From NCBI RefSeq assembly GCF_902150045.1, contig NZ_CABFVU010000001.1:3348001-3412000 (forward strand): a stretch of 64,000 nt of DNA, written 5' to 3'. This DNA is from Chitinophaga polysaccharea (lineage in GTDB: Bacteria; Bacteroidota; Bacteroidia; Chitinophagales; Chitinophagaceae). Position 1 is the stretch's first letter; each line of letters begins with the position of its first letter. A model generated the notes under the pieces. That model was not told the DNA's origin. It was given only the letters and a program-made list of their open reading frames with translations, and did not search any database. Shown here piece after piece: positions 27,996 through 37,463 of this stretch. The position numbers and the translations under genes were made by a program.

Positions 27996-29039
27996 TTACT
28001 CCCGCAATTTCTTTTTCAGGGAAGAGGCCCTGATCACCATTTCCGCCCGTAGTGTAATGGCATCGGTGGTATACAGGTTGCTGATCCCTTTAAGATGGTT
28101 AATTAAATAGGTAGCGGCGGTATTGCCGATGCTGTCGCCGGAATAGTCCATGGTGGTAAGGTTAGGCTCAATCACCCGGCTGATGGGATCGTTGTTGAAG
28201 CCGGCAAAGGCAATGTCATCCGGGATACGGAGCCCGGCTGCCTTGAGGGCAAGCATGCAATACACGGCGGCGGTATCATTGGCGGAGAAAACGGCGTCGG
28301 GCCGTTCGCCCGGGGGCAGGTCCAGGATATACCTGGCTGCTTCAGTTCCGGCCTGTTCGGAGAGGGTGCTTGTCAGGTATAGCTTTTTGGAAACCGGCAG
28401 GTGATGGTCGCGCAGGGCCTGGCGGTAGCCGTTCAGCCGCTCCTGGTACACATTCCGCAACAGGTTGCCGCCCAGGTGCATGATCCTTTTACATCCCTGC
28501 TCTGCCAGGTGCCTGGTAATATTATAAGCCGCCTCATAGTTATTGATGCCCACGGAAGTGCTTTCCTCGTGCGGGTAAATACGGTCAAAGAAAACAACGG
28601 GGATCTTCCGCTTGAAAAACGGCTCCAGGTGGTGGATGTCTGTTGTATTATAGGAGAGTGAAATGAGGAGCCCGTCCACTCTTTTATTAAACATGGTGGC
28701 CGCATTGCGCTTTTCTTTCTCCACATCTTCGAGCGATTGCGCAATAATAAGGTTGTAACCATGCCTGTTGGCGGCATTTTCCATGCCGGCCAGTACAGAC
28801 GACATGAAATGGCTGTTAAGCCGGGGCACCAGCACACCCAGGGTATGGGTATGCCTGCTCCTTAAACTGCTGGCGAATGTATTGGATTGGTAACCAAGCG
28901 TTTTGGCGGCTTCAGTGATCTTTTTCCGGGTGTTTTTGCTGATCATGGGATTGTTTTTCAATCCCCTGCTTACAGTGGCAGCCGAAACATTCAGGTATCT
29001 GGCTATATCATATATCGTTACCTCCCGGTCTTCAGACAT
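27996..29039 (-). CDS. LacI-family transcriptional regulator of the glucuronate operon
   Basis: A 347-residue repressor. The N-terminal HTH reads TIYDIARYLNVSAATVSRGL, with the hinge helix at SSLRSRHTHTLGVLVPRL. The effector-binding core includes VVFFDRIYP, HLGGNLLRNVYQERLNGYRQ (quoted in parts) and AFAGFNNDPISRVIEP, with all domains complete. It heads a minus-strand run of GH67, SDR, GH115 and acetylesterase genes and is divergent from uxuA. Near-identical operator-like sites lie before its own start and before GH67, so autoregulation and control by a glucuronate-pathway metabolite are likely (inference). Confidence 0.92.
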   Translation of the reverse strand: MSEDREVTIYDIARYLNVSAATVSRGLKNNPMISKNTRKKITEAAKTLGYQSNTFASSLRSRHTHTLGVLVPRLNSHFMSSVLAGMENAANRHGYNLIIAQSLEDVEKEKRNAATMFNKRVDGLLISLSYNTTDIHHLEPFFKRKIPVVFFDRIYPHEESTSVGINNYEAAYNITRHLAEQGCKRIMHLGGNLLRNVYQERLNGYRQALRDHHLPVSKKLYLTSTLSEQAGTEAARYILDLPPGERPDAVFSANDTAAVYCMLALKAAGLRIPDDIAFAGFNNDPISRVIEPNLTTMDYSGDSIGNTAATYLINHLKGISNLYTTDAITLRAEMVIRASSLKKKLRE

Positions 29040-29090
29040 TTTAGTGCAGCTTGTTCGTCAAAGGAAATGAACTTTTTTTGAATAAACAAA

Positions 29091-29107
29091 TGCAATCGGT
29101 TACGTAA
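29091..29107. promoter_or_regulatory. Candidate LacI-family operator between lacI-type gene and uxuA
   Basis: GCAATCGGTTACGTAA (29092-29107) differs at one base from the site before GH67. It lies 52 bases upstream of the regulator start and ~200 bases upstream of uxuA, in the divergent gap, so it could act on either promoter. Confidence 0.55.
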
Positions 29108-29310
29108 CTCCTGATTTTTCTTATATTCGTTTCCCGGGGCAAACTATGACCCGCTGATATCAATCAAACCACCGGGGAAATAAAAGTAAGGGCATCGCCG
29201 GGACTAACAACAGGAGAAGTAATTTCTAAACAGGCGATAACCGGGATATGGATGCTATTGCGGTATGGATGCAACATTCATCTCTCTCAAAAAATAAATA
29301 TTTTATGTTA

Positions 29311-30474
29311 ATGCATGAAACCATGCGCTGGTTCGGGCCGCATGATATTGTTGGTTTGAAAAACATCCGGCAGTCGGGTTGCGGTGGCGTTGTTACCGCA
29401 TTACATCATATTCCTGTTGGCGACGTGTGGCCGGTAGCAGAAATTCAGCAACGGAAAGCCCTGATTGAAGCAGAAGGTATGAGCTGGACGGTAGTGGAAA
29501 GTTTGCCTGTTAGTGAGAATATCAAACGGCAAAGCGGGAACTACCTGGCGCATATCGACAATTATAAGCAAAGCCTGCGAAACCTTGCCGCCTGCGGGCT
29601 GAATGTGATCACTTATAATTTTATGCCTGTATTGGACTGGGTACGTACAGATATCAGTTATACCCTGCCTGTGGGGAGCAAGGCTCTTTATTTTGAGCGC
29701 GCCGCTTTTGTGGCGTTTGATCTTTTTATGCTGAAAAGAGAGAACGCTGCAAAAGATTACGCCGCCGCTGAAACTGCAGCGGCAGAACAATGGCTGCATA
29801 CGCATACCGAAGAGCAAAAACATAAGGTATTCCAGAATGCCTTATTAGGTTTGCCGGGTAGCACCGGGCGATTTACACCGGAAGAAATTTTGGCCGCACT
29901 GCAAACCTACAGGGATATTGATGCATCGAAGCTAAGGGAACACTTATTTTATTTTTTGGGAGAAGTAGTGCCGGTGGCGGAAGAACAGGACCTGAAACTG
30001 GCCATACACCCTGATGATCCGCCTTACCCGGTGCTGGGATTACCGCGTGTGGTGAGCACGGAAGAGGATCTGCAAAACATTGTAAACGCAGTGCCTTCGC
30101 CTGCCAACGGCTTGTGTTATTGTACGGGATCACTGGGGGTAAGGCCGGGCAACGATCTTACAGGGATCATCCGGCGATTGGGAGCGCATATCCATTTTCT
30201 TCACCTGCGTAATACCCGCCGGGATGCTGCCGGGAACTTTTTTGAAGCAGATCATTTAGATGGTGATGCAGACATGGTAGCCATTGTTCGGGAGTTGTTA
30301 CTGCTGATGAAACAACGGGACGTTTCTTTACCGGTACGGCCGGATCATGGTCACCAGATGCTCGACGACCTGGATAAGACCACTTACCCGGGTTATTCAT
30401 GTATAGGAAGATTGAAGGGGCTTGCGGAGCTTCGCGGGTTGCAGGTAGGGTTGGCCAGTTTGTTGCAGGCCTGA
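29311..30474 (+). CDS. uxuA: Mannonate dehydratase
   Basis: A 387-residue cytoplasmic enzyme converting D-mannonate to 2-keto-3-deoxy-D-gluconate. The N terminus MRWFGPHDIVGLKNIRQSG and GGVVTALHHIPVGDVWP are diagnostic of UxuA. Metal and active-site regions follow: ISYTLPVGSKALYFERAAF, LAIHPDDPPYPVLGLPRVVS, GLCYCTGSLGVRPGNDL, and VRPDHGHQMLDD near the end. The frame opens at 29248, but the extra residues are not family-like; ATG 29305 or 29311 is preferred. It is divergent from the LacI/GH67/GH115 operon and completes the route from glucuronate side chains to KDG, which the KDPG-type aldolase further right could use after phosphorylation. Confidence 0.95.
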   Translation: MHETMRWFGPHDIVGLKNIRQSGCGGVVTALHHIPVGDVWPVAEIQQRKALIEAEGMSWTVVESLPVSENIKRQSGNYLAHIDNYKQSLRNLAACGLNVITYNFMPVLDWVRTDISYTLPVGSKALYFERAAFVAFDLFMLKRENAAKDYAAAETAAAEQWLHTHTEEQKHKVFQNALLGLPGSTGRFTPEEILAALQTYRDIDASKLREHLFYFLGEVVPVAEEQDLKLAIHPDDPPYPVLGLPRVVSTEEDLQNIVNAVPSPANGLCYCTGSLGVRPGNDLTGIIRRLGAHIHFLHLRNTRRDAAGNFFEADHLDGDADMVAIVRELLLLMKQRDVSLPVRPDHGHQMLDDLDKTTYPGYSCIGRLKGLAELRGLQVGLASLLQA

Positions 30475-30602
30475 AATAATTTTTAGTATCCGTAGCTGAC
30501 ACACCGGTGTTCCTGTGGCTTTTACCTTCCCCGGGAGGCGTTTTACCGGATAATACTTGCGCGACGCATGCTCCGGCCTGTAATTTCGTCGTAAAAAAAA
30601 CG

Positions 30603-31490
30603 ATGGAAAACCCACATAGCAAAATCAGCCCTACCGCGAAAATTGCCGCTTACTGGAAGTCTTTATCGGATATTCCTTTCTCAAAGGAAATTGCGGTTGC
30701 CCTGCAGGCAGAGCAAACCGCGCAGCAGTCGCTCGGCAATAATATAGCCGCCATGATCACCTTCTCTCCTTTAATACTGGAAGCAAGGTATAAGGCCATT
30801 GATGCCGCTATTATGAAAAGCGGGGCACAGCATATCATCGAACTGGCCTGTGGCTTATCGCCCCGTGGCTTGCAGCTTGCAGCGGCAGGGATTGAATATA
30901 TAGGAACAGATTTACCGGAAATACTTGCAGAAAGCCAGCCTGTTATCAACAGTATAGGGTGGCGACAGGGATTGCCCATGCAGCGTATTCATTTCCATGC
31001 AGCCAATGTATTGGATAAGGCGCAGCTTGAAAATGCTGCAGGGCATTTCCAGGGAAAAACATTTGATATCTGTAACGAAGGCCTGCTGATGTATTTAAAT
31101 ACTTCAGAGAAAAAGATCATGGCGGAGAATATACGGGCTTTGCTTAAAGTTTCCGGTGGTTGCTGGATCACTACGGATATAATGTTTTCAGATATACGGA
31201 AGCAATTATTTGCCGCACTAACCGGCAGCCGCAAAGAACTGTATACTTCTGTGCTGGGCAACATTTCAGAACAGGTAGGAAGAAATATTACGGCAAATGA
31301 TTTTGCAGATGAAGCTGCTGCTATGTCTTTTTATGAAGCTGCTGGTTTTAACATTGAAAAAATCCCGTTTTATGATGGCAGCTACCCGCTTTCCACACTG
31401 TATCTGGTGCCTGACGAAGTACAGGAATGGGCACTGGGGATTTTAACAGAGGCAAATACCTGGATACTTCAACCCAGGGAACAGGTATAA
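30603..31490 (+). CDS. Class I SAM-dependent methyltransferase (LCMT/PPM-like)
   Basis: A 295-residue predicted methyltransferase of the leucine carboxyl methyltransferase-like group. Motif I appears as IIELACGLSPRGLQLA (~83-98), an acidic second strand as IEYIGTDLPEI, and post-I as FDICNEGLLMYLNTSEKK, typical of this family's NEGLLMYL. No signal peptide. Bacterial relatives include polyketide O-methyltransferases, and no target can be inferred. The open frame starts at 30507, but ATG 30603 gives the family-like N terminus. It is monocistronic between uxuA and a terminator. Confidence 0.85.
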   Translation: MENPHSKISPTAKIAAYWKSLSDIPFSKEIAVALQAEQTAQQSLGNNIAAMITFSPLILEARYKAIDAAIMKSGAQHIIELACGLSPRGLQLAAAGIEYIGTDLPEILAESQPVINSIGWRQGLPMQRIHFHAANVLDKAQLENAAGHFQGKTFDICNEGLLMYLNTSEKKIMAENIRALLKVSGGCWITTDIMFSDIRKQLFAALTGSRKELYTSVLGNISEQVGRNITANDFADEAAAMSFYEAAGFNIEKIPFYDGSYPLSTLYLVPDEVQEWALGILTEANTWILQPREQV

Positions 31491-31589
31491 GCAAGCACTC
31501 CTGTAAGGGCGCCTGCTGCGTAAGTATGGTGCAAACAGAAATCACCATTACCGTGGAACCTACCAGGCTTGGAACCATCAGCAATGAAA

Positions 31590-31627
31590 AACAGCCGGCT
31601 CTTGTTTTGAGCCGGCTGTTTTTTTAT
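31590..31627. terminator. Bidirectional terminator between convergent genes
   Basis: AACAGCCGGCTC (31590-31601) pairs perfectly with GAGCCGGCTGTT (31609-31620) across a 7-base loop, with T after it and A before it. It serves the methyltransferase gene and, overlapping its last codons, the convergent DUF5010-like gene. Confidence 0.92.
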
Positions 31628-33159
31628 AAACTCACCCTGTTAAAGAAATTAATACTTAAGGAACCAGATACTATTTTCAGGCGTACCGTGTGATGGCCAT
31701 CCGCGGGAAAGGAAAGTGTGCCTGCGTCTATGAGTGACCAGGCGCCGTTGCCGGTAACCGGCATGCTGATCACCGGCAGATCCACACCATCAACACTGAA
31801 GCGGATAGAAGCCGCCTGGTTGGAAGAGTAGCGCACTTCGAACTTGCTGTTGCCGGCGCTGAAGGGAAGCTCTCTCCATTCCAGCCATTCGTTGGCCTGT
31901 GTGTTGTTCACATGCCATCCGCCGTAGGTGTCGCCATTTTTCACGATGTCCAGGTCGCCATCACGGAAAGTACCGCCGCTGTTGCCGCTGCTGAGGTCAT
32001 TGTAAAAATCGCATCCTTCCGCTTCCACTTTCAGTGTGGCAGGATATGGGTCATTGCTGAAGCGCCGCAGGATATTGATACGTTGATTGGGATAATCATA
32101 ATAAGTAACATCTTTGCTCCTGAAAATAGCGGCATTCTCTGCACAATCGGTGAAGCCTTCCAGTAAGGTAAACAGGGCGCCGGCTCCCCAGGTGTTGGTG
32201 AGCGTGTTGATCCAGGTTTGCCCGTGGTTGGCATCGATGAACATATTGGTAGTGCCCTGCACTACGCGGAAGCCAGGCACGCCGGAGCCTACTTTTACAC
32301 CGTTGAAAGTATACAGCGTGGAGGGGTTAGTCATGTTAAACCAGTTATGCACGGCATCCGTTACCGTTGGGTCGTTCACGGCAGGGTCTCTGTCGATCCA
32401 CGATTTTTCAATGACCAGGTAAGGATTTTGTCCGAAGGTAGCGTTGAACTGGGTGCGTATATATTGCAGGATCTTCTTCAGGTTACCGTTACCGGAATTA
32501 ATAGCCCAGCTGGGATGCACGGCCCAGAAAAACACCACCGGCCTGCCGTTATACTTAAAGCGTTTGGCGTCTGGTATATTCTGATAGGCGGTTTTGATAT
32601 TGTAGGTCCAGATGTACTTATAATTGGCCGTATCGCCGCAGTCGAAAGGAGTGGAGGTCGTATAGCCCAGCCCGTTATCCACATTCCTGTTGGCGCACCA
32701 GGATGAGGGGCAGTCATCAAATACAGCGATGGTGAATTTACCGGTTACCCCCCTGCGGTCCATGGCTTGCGTGAGCTTTGTCAGCTTACGCGGATCACCA
32801 TGGTCAACGGTAGGCACATTGGGACTGTAGCCACGGCAATTGGCGGCGAAGAAGTCCTGCCCGCTGAAGGCAAATTCTTCCACCAGGTTATCCCACCAGT
32901 CGTCTTCGCTGGCAGATGATTTATACAGGGGCAGGTTGTAAAGGATGTTACCTGCAGGTGTGGGATTAGGGCCTCCTCCTGAACGGATGGTGTTATTGAA
33001 GCCAACTACGGAGCCAATAAATTGGGTCGCCGCCAGGGTGTTCGCGGAGGCCGACAACGTTTTGTCACCTGGAACAGCTTCCGGTTCCAGTGCTTTCTTT
33101 GAGCAGGATGATATGCTCACTACAGTGATCAGTACACTAACAAATAACAGGTGTTTCAT
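31624..33159 (-). CDS. Secreted DUF5010-like lipoprotein with C-terminal CBM-like domain
   Basis: A 511-residue lipoprotein: signal peptide and lipobox SISSC (Cys19). The ~60-370 region reads like a TIM-barrel glycosidase of the DUF5010 type (NLVEEFAFSGQDFFAANCRG; GVTGKFTIAVFDDCPSSWC; RPVVFFWAVHPSW; ALFTLLEGFTDCAENAAIF). The last ~135 residues form a jelly-roll, CBM6-like domain (VEAEGCDFYNDLSSGNSGGT; WLEWRELPFSAGNSKFEVRY; SLSINFFNRVSL). Activity is not established for this group to my knowledge; carbohydrate cleavage at the cell surface is inferred. It stands alone and is convergent with the methyltransferase. Confidence 0.75.
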   Translation of the reverse strand: MKHLLFVSVLITVVSISSCSKKALEPEAVPGDKTLSASANTLAATQFIGSVVGFNNTIRSGGGPNPTPAGNILYNLPLYKSSASEDDWWDNLVEEFAFSGQDFFAANCRGYSPNVPTVDHGDPRKLTKLTQAMDRRGVTGKFTIAVFDDCPSSWCANRNVDNGLGYTTSTPFDCGDTANYKYIWTYNIKTAYQNIPDAKRFKYNGRPVVFFWAVHPSWAINSGNGNLKKILQYIRTQFNATFGQNPYLVIEKSWIDRDPAVNDPTVTDAVHNWFNMTNPSTLYTFNGVKVGSGVPGFRVVQGTTNMFIDANHGQTWINTLTNTWGAGALFTLLEGFTDCAENAAIFRSKDVTYYDYPNQRINILRRFSNDPYPATLKVEAEGCDFYNDLSSGNSGGTFRDGDLDIVKNGDTYGGWHVNNTQANEWLEWRELPFSAGNSKFEVRYSSNQAASIRFSVDGVDLPVISMPVTGNGAWSLIDAGTLSFPADGHHTVRLKIVSGSLSINFFNRVSL

Positions 33160-33469
33160 AATGTGAAGTTTTATAAGATGGTAAATGAGGCATTGAAAGA
33201 AGAATGCCTATTAACGTGGAAAGGGGGCGCAGCATTAGTGATGCCGCTGCCTCATGGCGGGTGATAATAATTCATACCGTGGGTTTAAAAGGCGAAGGTA
33301 GAAGCACCTGCTTAACAAAAGGCTTAACAAATGCATTAATAACGTGGAAGACACTACGAAAAAAGGGACGCTTGCTGTTTTCGGAGCTTTTCCGTATCAT
33401 TACGCCTATAACGATAACCCGGTTAACCCAGTTTGACGGAAACAAGCTGCATCTTAAAAGAACGGACTC
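33160..33469. other. 310-base stretch without a supported gene
   Basis: A long plus-strand frame runs through here from 33204 but its content is Arg/Thr/Ile-rich and not protein-like. The segment probably holds the promoter of the DUF5010-like lipoprotein on the minus strand. A short phrase ATTAACGTGGAA-like occurs twice (near 33209 and 33342); its meaning is unclear. Confidence 0.4.
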
Positions 33470-33640
33470 ATGGACACTCATGCTTTTGCACTGCCGGCAG
33501 ATGGTAAGGATTATTTCCAGGCAGGTGATTTTATTTTTGATATTGATGATACCCGGTCGGGGCAGGGGAGCGATTGGTTTCTATTCGTGGAATTCCAATC
33601 AATACCTGTTCAGGGGCGTTTCAATGCCATTACCGGATGA
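33470..33640 (+). CDS. Possible small 56-residue protein
   Basis: ATG 33470 opens 56 codons with protein-like composition (DYFQAGDFIFDIDDTRSGQG, then DWFLFVEF) ending at TGA 33638-33640. It has no recognisable family, signal or membrane segment. It is acidic and compact and lies 37 bases before the small membrane protein gene on the same strand, so co-expression is possible. It could equally be a chance frame or the end of a decayed gene. Confidence 0.3.
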   Translation: MDTHAFALPADGKDYFQAGDFIFDIDDTRSGQGSDWFLFVEFQSIPVQGRFNAITG

Positions 33641-33677
33641 CGAGCAGTTAAATTATTTAACGAAAGATATAATTGTC

Positions 33678-33941
33678 ATGAGAGAAAAACTGGTTTCATT
33701 TTGGCAACGTTTTGGCCCGCCCCTGGAAGCGGTGGGGCTGATACTTTTACTCATTGCAAATACCTACATGAAAGATTCCATGGCTTTCAGGGTGGTAGCG
33801 ATCCTTTATTGGCTGATTTGCCTGCTGCTTTACAGCATCACTGAGCCCAACTACCGTAGAATAAGGTTCTGGGTGTTCCTGGTACTGGGATTGCTGCTGG
33901 TAATCAACCAGCTTCCTCAATTTACAGGCGTGATGAATTAG
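33678..33941 (+). CDS. Small membrane protein, function unknown
   Basis: This 87-residue protein has three hydrophobic stretches: ~14-30 (PPLEAVGLILLLIANTY), ~36-53 (FRVVAILYWLICLLLYS) and ~62-80 (FWVFLVLGLLLVINQLP), separated by short charged loops. It resembles short inner-membrane proteins of unknown role. A longer open frame reaches back to 33204, but its first 158 codons are not protein-like, so ATG 33678 is used. The next gene, an FtsX-type permease, starts 195 bases downstream; there is no evidence they work together. Confidence 0.6.
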   Translation: MREKLVSFWQRFGPPLEAVGLILLLIANTYMKDSMAFRVVAILYWLICLLLYSITEPNYRRIRFWVFLVLGLLLVINQLPQFTGVMN

Positions 33942-34136
33942 CTGCCCGTTTCAGGCTTTTCTTTTTTATCTGTATAACGACAGCGTATCCACACAGTAAG
34001 CGGTGTTATGGAACCGGACGACCCTTGTGCCAATACCGGACATTTTTTTCCCAAAAATATGTATATCCCAATGATTAACAGTCATAAAATACCTGGCATT
34101 ATTGTGGGGCGTGTCATCTGACCAAAGTCGCTATTT

Positions 34137-36521
34137 ATGCTGAAAAACTATTTCAGGGTTGCCTGGAGAAACCTGGCTAAAAATAAGATCTTTTCTTTCA
34201 TCAATATCTTCGGTCTTGCCACAGGTATAGCAGTGGCTATGCTCATTGGCCTGTGGATATATGATGAGGTTTCCGTTAATACGCATCATAAGCATTACAG
34301 CACGCTGTACCAGGTGATCATGCATCAAACTACTGACGGGGTAAGGCGTACCAACCGTGGAATGCCTTTATCCATGGGAGATGAGCTGAAAGCCAGGTTT
34401 GCCGAATTTGAAGGGGTAGCCATGTGCGACTGGGGAGGAAGGCATTCTTTATCCTATGGCGATAAGCGGTTCAGTAAGGAGGGCTATTTTATAGGGGAGG
34501 AAGCCATTGATATGTTTTCATTTAAGGTGTTGAATGGTGATAGCCACCCCTTGCATGATCCATACTCCATTGTGCTCACAGAAGAAACGGCGCATACGCT
34601 TTTCGGGAAGGAGAACCCTGTTGGTAAAATAGTGAAGCTGGACAATGCCTACGACCTGAAAGTGACCGCCGTTGTTGCCGGGCAGCCCAAAAATGCTACC
34701 CTTGTTTTTGACCTGTTACTTCCCTGGCAGCTACAGGAAAATATCTATCCTAATATCAAAACTTACAAAGACAATTGGGGAAATTACTCCTGGCGTACGT
34801 TTGTGCAGCTGAACGATCATGCCGATCCCGGCACCGTAAATGCCAAAATAAAGAATGTAATACTGGATCATTTTCCCGGCGACCAGCTGGTGATCAACTC
34901 AAAGCCGGAAGTGGCGATGTTTCCTATGTCGAAATGGAGATTATACGCCGATTTTGAAAATGGCGTGAACACCGGCGGTTTCATTAAATACATCAGGATG
35001 TTTGGAGCGCTTGGCCTGATCGTATTGATAATTGCCTGTATTAATTTTATGAACCTGAGCACAGCCCGGTCTGAAAAGAGGTCACGGGAAGTGGGTATCC
35101 GCAAGGCCGTAGGCAGTTTACGGAAACAACTGATGGGACAATTCCTGATTGAATCGCTGTTTATTTCGGTGTTGGCCTTTTTTATGGCCCTGGGCATTAC
35201 GGCTATTGCTTTACCTTATTTCAATAGGCTTACCGAAAAAACGATGAGCTTGCAGATCACCAATCCCTATTTCTGGGGGATTATGATAGTGTTTACCGTA
35301 TTAACCGGGTTGCTGGCAGGCAGTTATCCTGCCTTTTACCTGTCGTCGTTTAACCCGGTAAAAGTGCTGAAAGGAACGCACCGCGTTGGGCCGGGCGGCG
35401 CCCTGCCACGGAAAATACTGGTGGTAACCCAGTTTGCCTGCTCTGTGGTCCTGATGATTGGCACCATTATCGTTTACCAGCAAATTCAGTACGGAAAGAA
35501 CCGCCCGGTTGGCTTTAATAAGTATGGGTTGATTTCCATTAATTACTCTGATGATATCAAGAGGAATTTTGATCCTTTACAACAGGAGCTGTTAAATTCC
35601 GGCGCCGTGGTTTCCGTTTGTAAAACCAATTCGCCTCCCACCGAAGTTTGGGCAAGACAAAGCGGCTGGGAATGGAAGGGGAGCCAGCATAATGACAAGC
35701 TGATCTCTTTCCCAACCATTGCTACCGAGTATGACTATACGAAAACACTGGGTATTCAAATGAAAGAAGGCCGGGATTTTTCGAGGGATTTTGCTACCGA
35801 CTCAAGTGGCGTGTTGTTAAACGAGGCGGCTGTAAAGCGCATAGGGCTGAAGAACCCTGTAGGGGAGGTATTGAAATGGAATGGAGAGAACCGGACGGTG
35901 ACTGGCGTAGTGCCTGATATGCAGATGGAATCCCCTTTTCAACAGGTTTCCCCCTTAATGATCGTGTTCTTTAAAGGCTGGGTGAACCAGCTTTGCATCC
36001 GTATAAACCCCGGTATGCCGGTATCTGAAGCCATTAGCCGCATGAAGCCGGTGTTTGATAAGTATAATCCTTCCTTTCCTTTTGAATACAAGTTCGCAGA
36101 CGAGGAGTATGCCAGGAAATTCAACTATGAAGAGCTGGTGGGAAGCTTAGCTGCCATCATTGCAGTATTAGCCATTATTATTTCCTGCCTGGGCCTTTTT
36201 GGCCTGGCTACTTTTATGGCAGAACAACGGACAAAGGAAATCGGTATCCGCAAAGTGCTTGGGGCCAGTGTAACAAACCTGTGGCAGATGCTTTCAGGAG
36301 ATTTCGTGGTATTGGTGTTAACAGGATGCGCCATTGCCATACCTATTGCATTTTATGTCATGGATAACTGGCTAAAGCAGTATGAGTATAAAATTCATAT
36401 TGGTGTATGGGTATTTATGCTGGTGATGGCGTTATCTGTAGTGGTTACCCTGCTTACAGTGAGCTTCCAGGCAATAAAGGCCGCTATAGCCAATCCTGTA
36501 AAAAGTTTGAGAACGGAATAG
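34137..36521 (+). CDS. Two-domain MacB/FtsX-type ABC permease
   Basis: A 794-residue membrane protein with two MacB-PCD/FtsX units. The first TM (FINIFGLATGIAVAMLIGLW, ~21-40) precedes a large periplasmic domain. Three TMs at ~283-303, ~335-360 and ~380-405 include NLSTARSEKRSREVGIRKAVG, quoted in part, the usual coupling motif. A second N-terminal TM lies at ~425-445, with a second periplasmic domain to ~670 and a final TM set carrying FMAEQRTKEIGIRKVLGASV. The duplicated coupling motifs show two fused half-transporters. No ATPase gene is adjacent; in Chitinophaga-type genomes such genes often stand alone, and substrates are unknown. Confidence 0.9.
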   Translation: MLKNYFRVAWRNLAKNKIFSFINIFGLATGIAVAMLIGLWIYDEVSVNTHHKHYSTLYQVIMHQTTDGVRRTNRGMPLSMGDELKARFAEFEGVAMCDWGGRHSLSYGDKRFSKEGYFIGEEAIDMFSFKVLNGDSHPLHDPYSIVLTEETAHTLFGKENPVGKIVKLDNAYDLKVTAVVAGQPKNATLVFDLLLPWQLQENIYPNIKTYKDNWGNYSWRTFVQLNDHADPGTVNAKIKNVILDHFPGDQLVINSKPEVAMFPMSKWRLYADFENGVNTGGFIKYIRMFGALGLIVLIIACINFMNLSTARSEKRSREVGIRKAVGSLRKQLMGQFLIESLFISVLAFFMALGITAIALPYFNRLTEKTMSLQITNPYFWGIMIVFTVLTGLLAGSYPAFYLSSFNPVKVLKGTHRVGPGGALPRKILVVTQFACSVVLMIGTIIVYQQIQYGKNRPVGFNKYGLISINYSDDIKRNFDPLQQELLNSGAVVSVCKTNSPPTEVWARQSGWEWKGSQHNDKLISFPTIATEYDYTKTLGIQMKEGRDFSRDFATDSSGVLLNEAAVKRIGLKNPVGEVLKWNGENRTVTGVVPDMQMESPFQQVSPLMIVFFKGWVNQLCIRINPGMPVSEAISRMKPVFDKYNPSFPFEYKFADEEYARKFNYEELVGSLAAIIAVLAIIISCLGLFGLATFMAEQRTKEIGIRKVLGASVTNLWQMLSGDFVVLVLTGCAIAIPIAFYVMDNWLKQYEYKIHIGVWVFMLVMALSVVVTLLTVSFQAIKAAIANPVKSLRTE

Positions 36522-36612
36522 CAGTTGTTTCCCTGCGGTTTTCTTCATAGTGATGGGGCCGGCGTTTTTCCAACCAGTTATGTTGTACTTATTTACAACA
36601 GGCCTTTTTGTA

Positions 36613-37452
36613 TCACGATAAATACGTTTTACGGTACTGGCTGGGCGTTTGCAGCTTTACTTCCTTGAATTGTTTACTGAAATGCGCCCAGCTTTTATAA
36701 CCGCTTTCATAGCAGATATCCAGTATTGGCTGGGTAGTGGAGGTAAGTAGTTTACAGGCGTGGCTGATCCGTAAATCTCTCAGGAAATCAAAATATGTTT
36801 TCTTGATATTTTTTTTGAAGAAGCGGCAGAAGTTGGGCACACTCATATTGGCGATAGCCGCTACCTCTTCCAGGGTTACTTTTTCCAGGTAATGTTTAAA
36901 AGAGAAATCAATAATTCTTTCGATGACCGGGTTCACTACGTTGCCGGTGTCGTTGAAGTCTTCCGACAGGGTTTTATATTGCGTGGAATGGCCTATTTTA
37001 TGCAGGCATTGCAATAGCAGGATGAGTTTATCAAATCCTTTTTCGCGGTACATCAGCTGCATACTTTCCGACACTTCCTTTTTCAGCGCCTTCCCCAGTT
37101 GTATACCGTTGTTCTTTTGCAGCAGGGATTGTATCGTTTTCATCTCCGTCATTTGTAACAATCCCTCTCCCCAGCAGTCGGCCGTGAAGTGTATCACCAG
37201 GGCGGCCCCTTTCATCTGCGGATGGCTTTTCCTGAACCAATGCGGAAGATTGCCTGCCATGAAGAATACATCGTTCACTTTATAATCGCATACATAGTCT
37301 CCGATCATAGCAGTTCCATGTCCTTTTAATATCAGGATCAATTCATATTCGGGATGTTTGTGCCAGCTGGTTTCGAACTGCGGTGTTTCATAAATGCGGC
37401 AGGCAAAACTCTGGCTTGAATCATTGGTGATTTTTTGAAGAATCGTTTTCAT
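36613..37452 (-). CDS. AraC-family regulator divergent from xylA
   Basis: A 279-residue regulator. An N-terminal cupin sensor (PQFETSWHKHPEYELILIL; DVFFMAGNLPHWFRKSHP) is followed by a C-terminal pair of HTH motifs (VTLEEVAAIANMSVPNFCRF and PILDICYESGYKSWAHFSKQ), ending TPSQYRKTYLS. Divergence from xylose isomerase with a 138-base shared gap suggests it controls xylA and perhaps a xylose regulon. The frame opens at 37644, but codons before ATG 37452 overlap xylA's leader; ATG 37473 is an alternative. Repeated GATAAG half-sites lie in the gap. Confidence 0.9.
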   Translation of the reverse strand: MKTILQKITNDSSQSFACRIYETPQFETSWHKHPEYELILILKGHGTAMIGDYVCDYKVNDVFFMAGNLPHWFRKSHPQMKGAALVIHFTADCWGEGLLQMTEMKTIQSLLQKNNGIQLGKALKKEVSESMQLMYREKGFDKLILLLQCLHKIGHSTQYKTLSEDFNDTGNVVNPVIERIIDFSFKHYLEKVTLEEVAAIANMSVPNFCRFFKKNIKKTYFDFLRDLRISHACKLLTSTTQPILDICYESGYKSWAHFSKQFKEVKLQTPSQYRKTYLS

Positions 37453-37463
37453 ACAGGCCCTAA

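Noticed and set aside
33204..33677. N-terminal extension of the small membrane protein (long plus-strand frame)
   Set aside because: Composition is not protein-like and another frame (33470-33640) reads better inside it.
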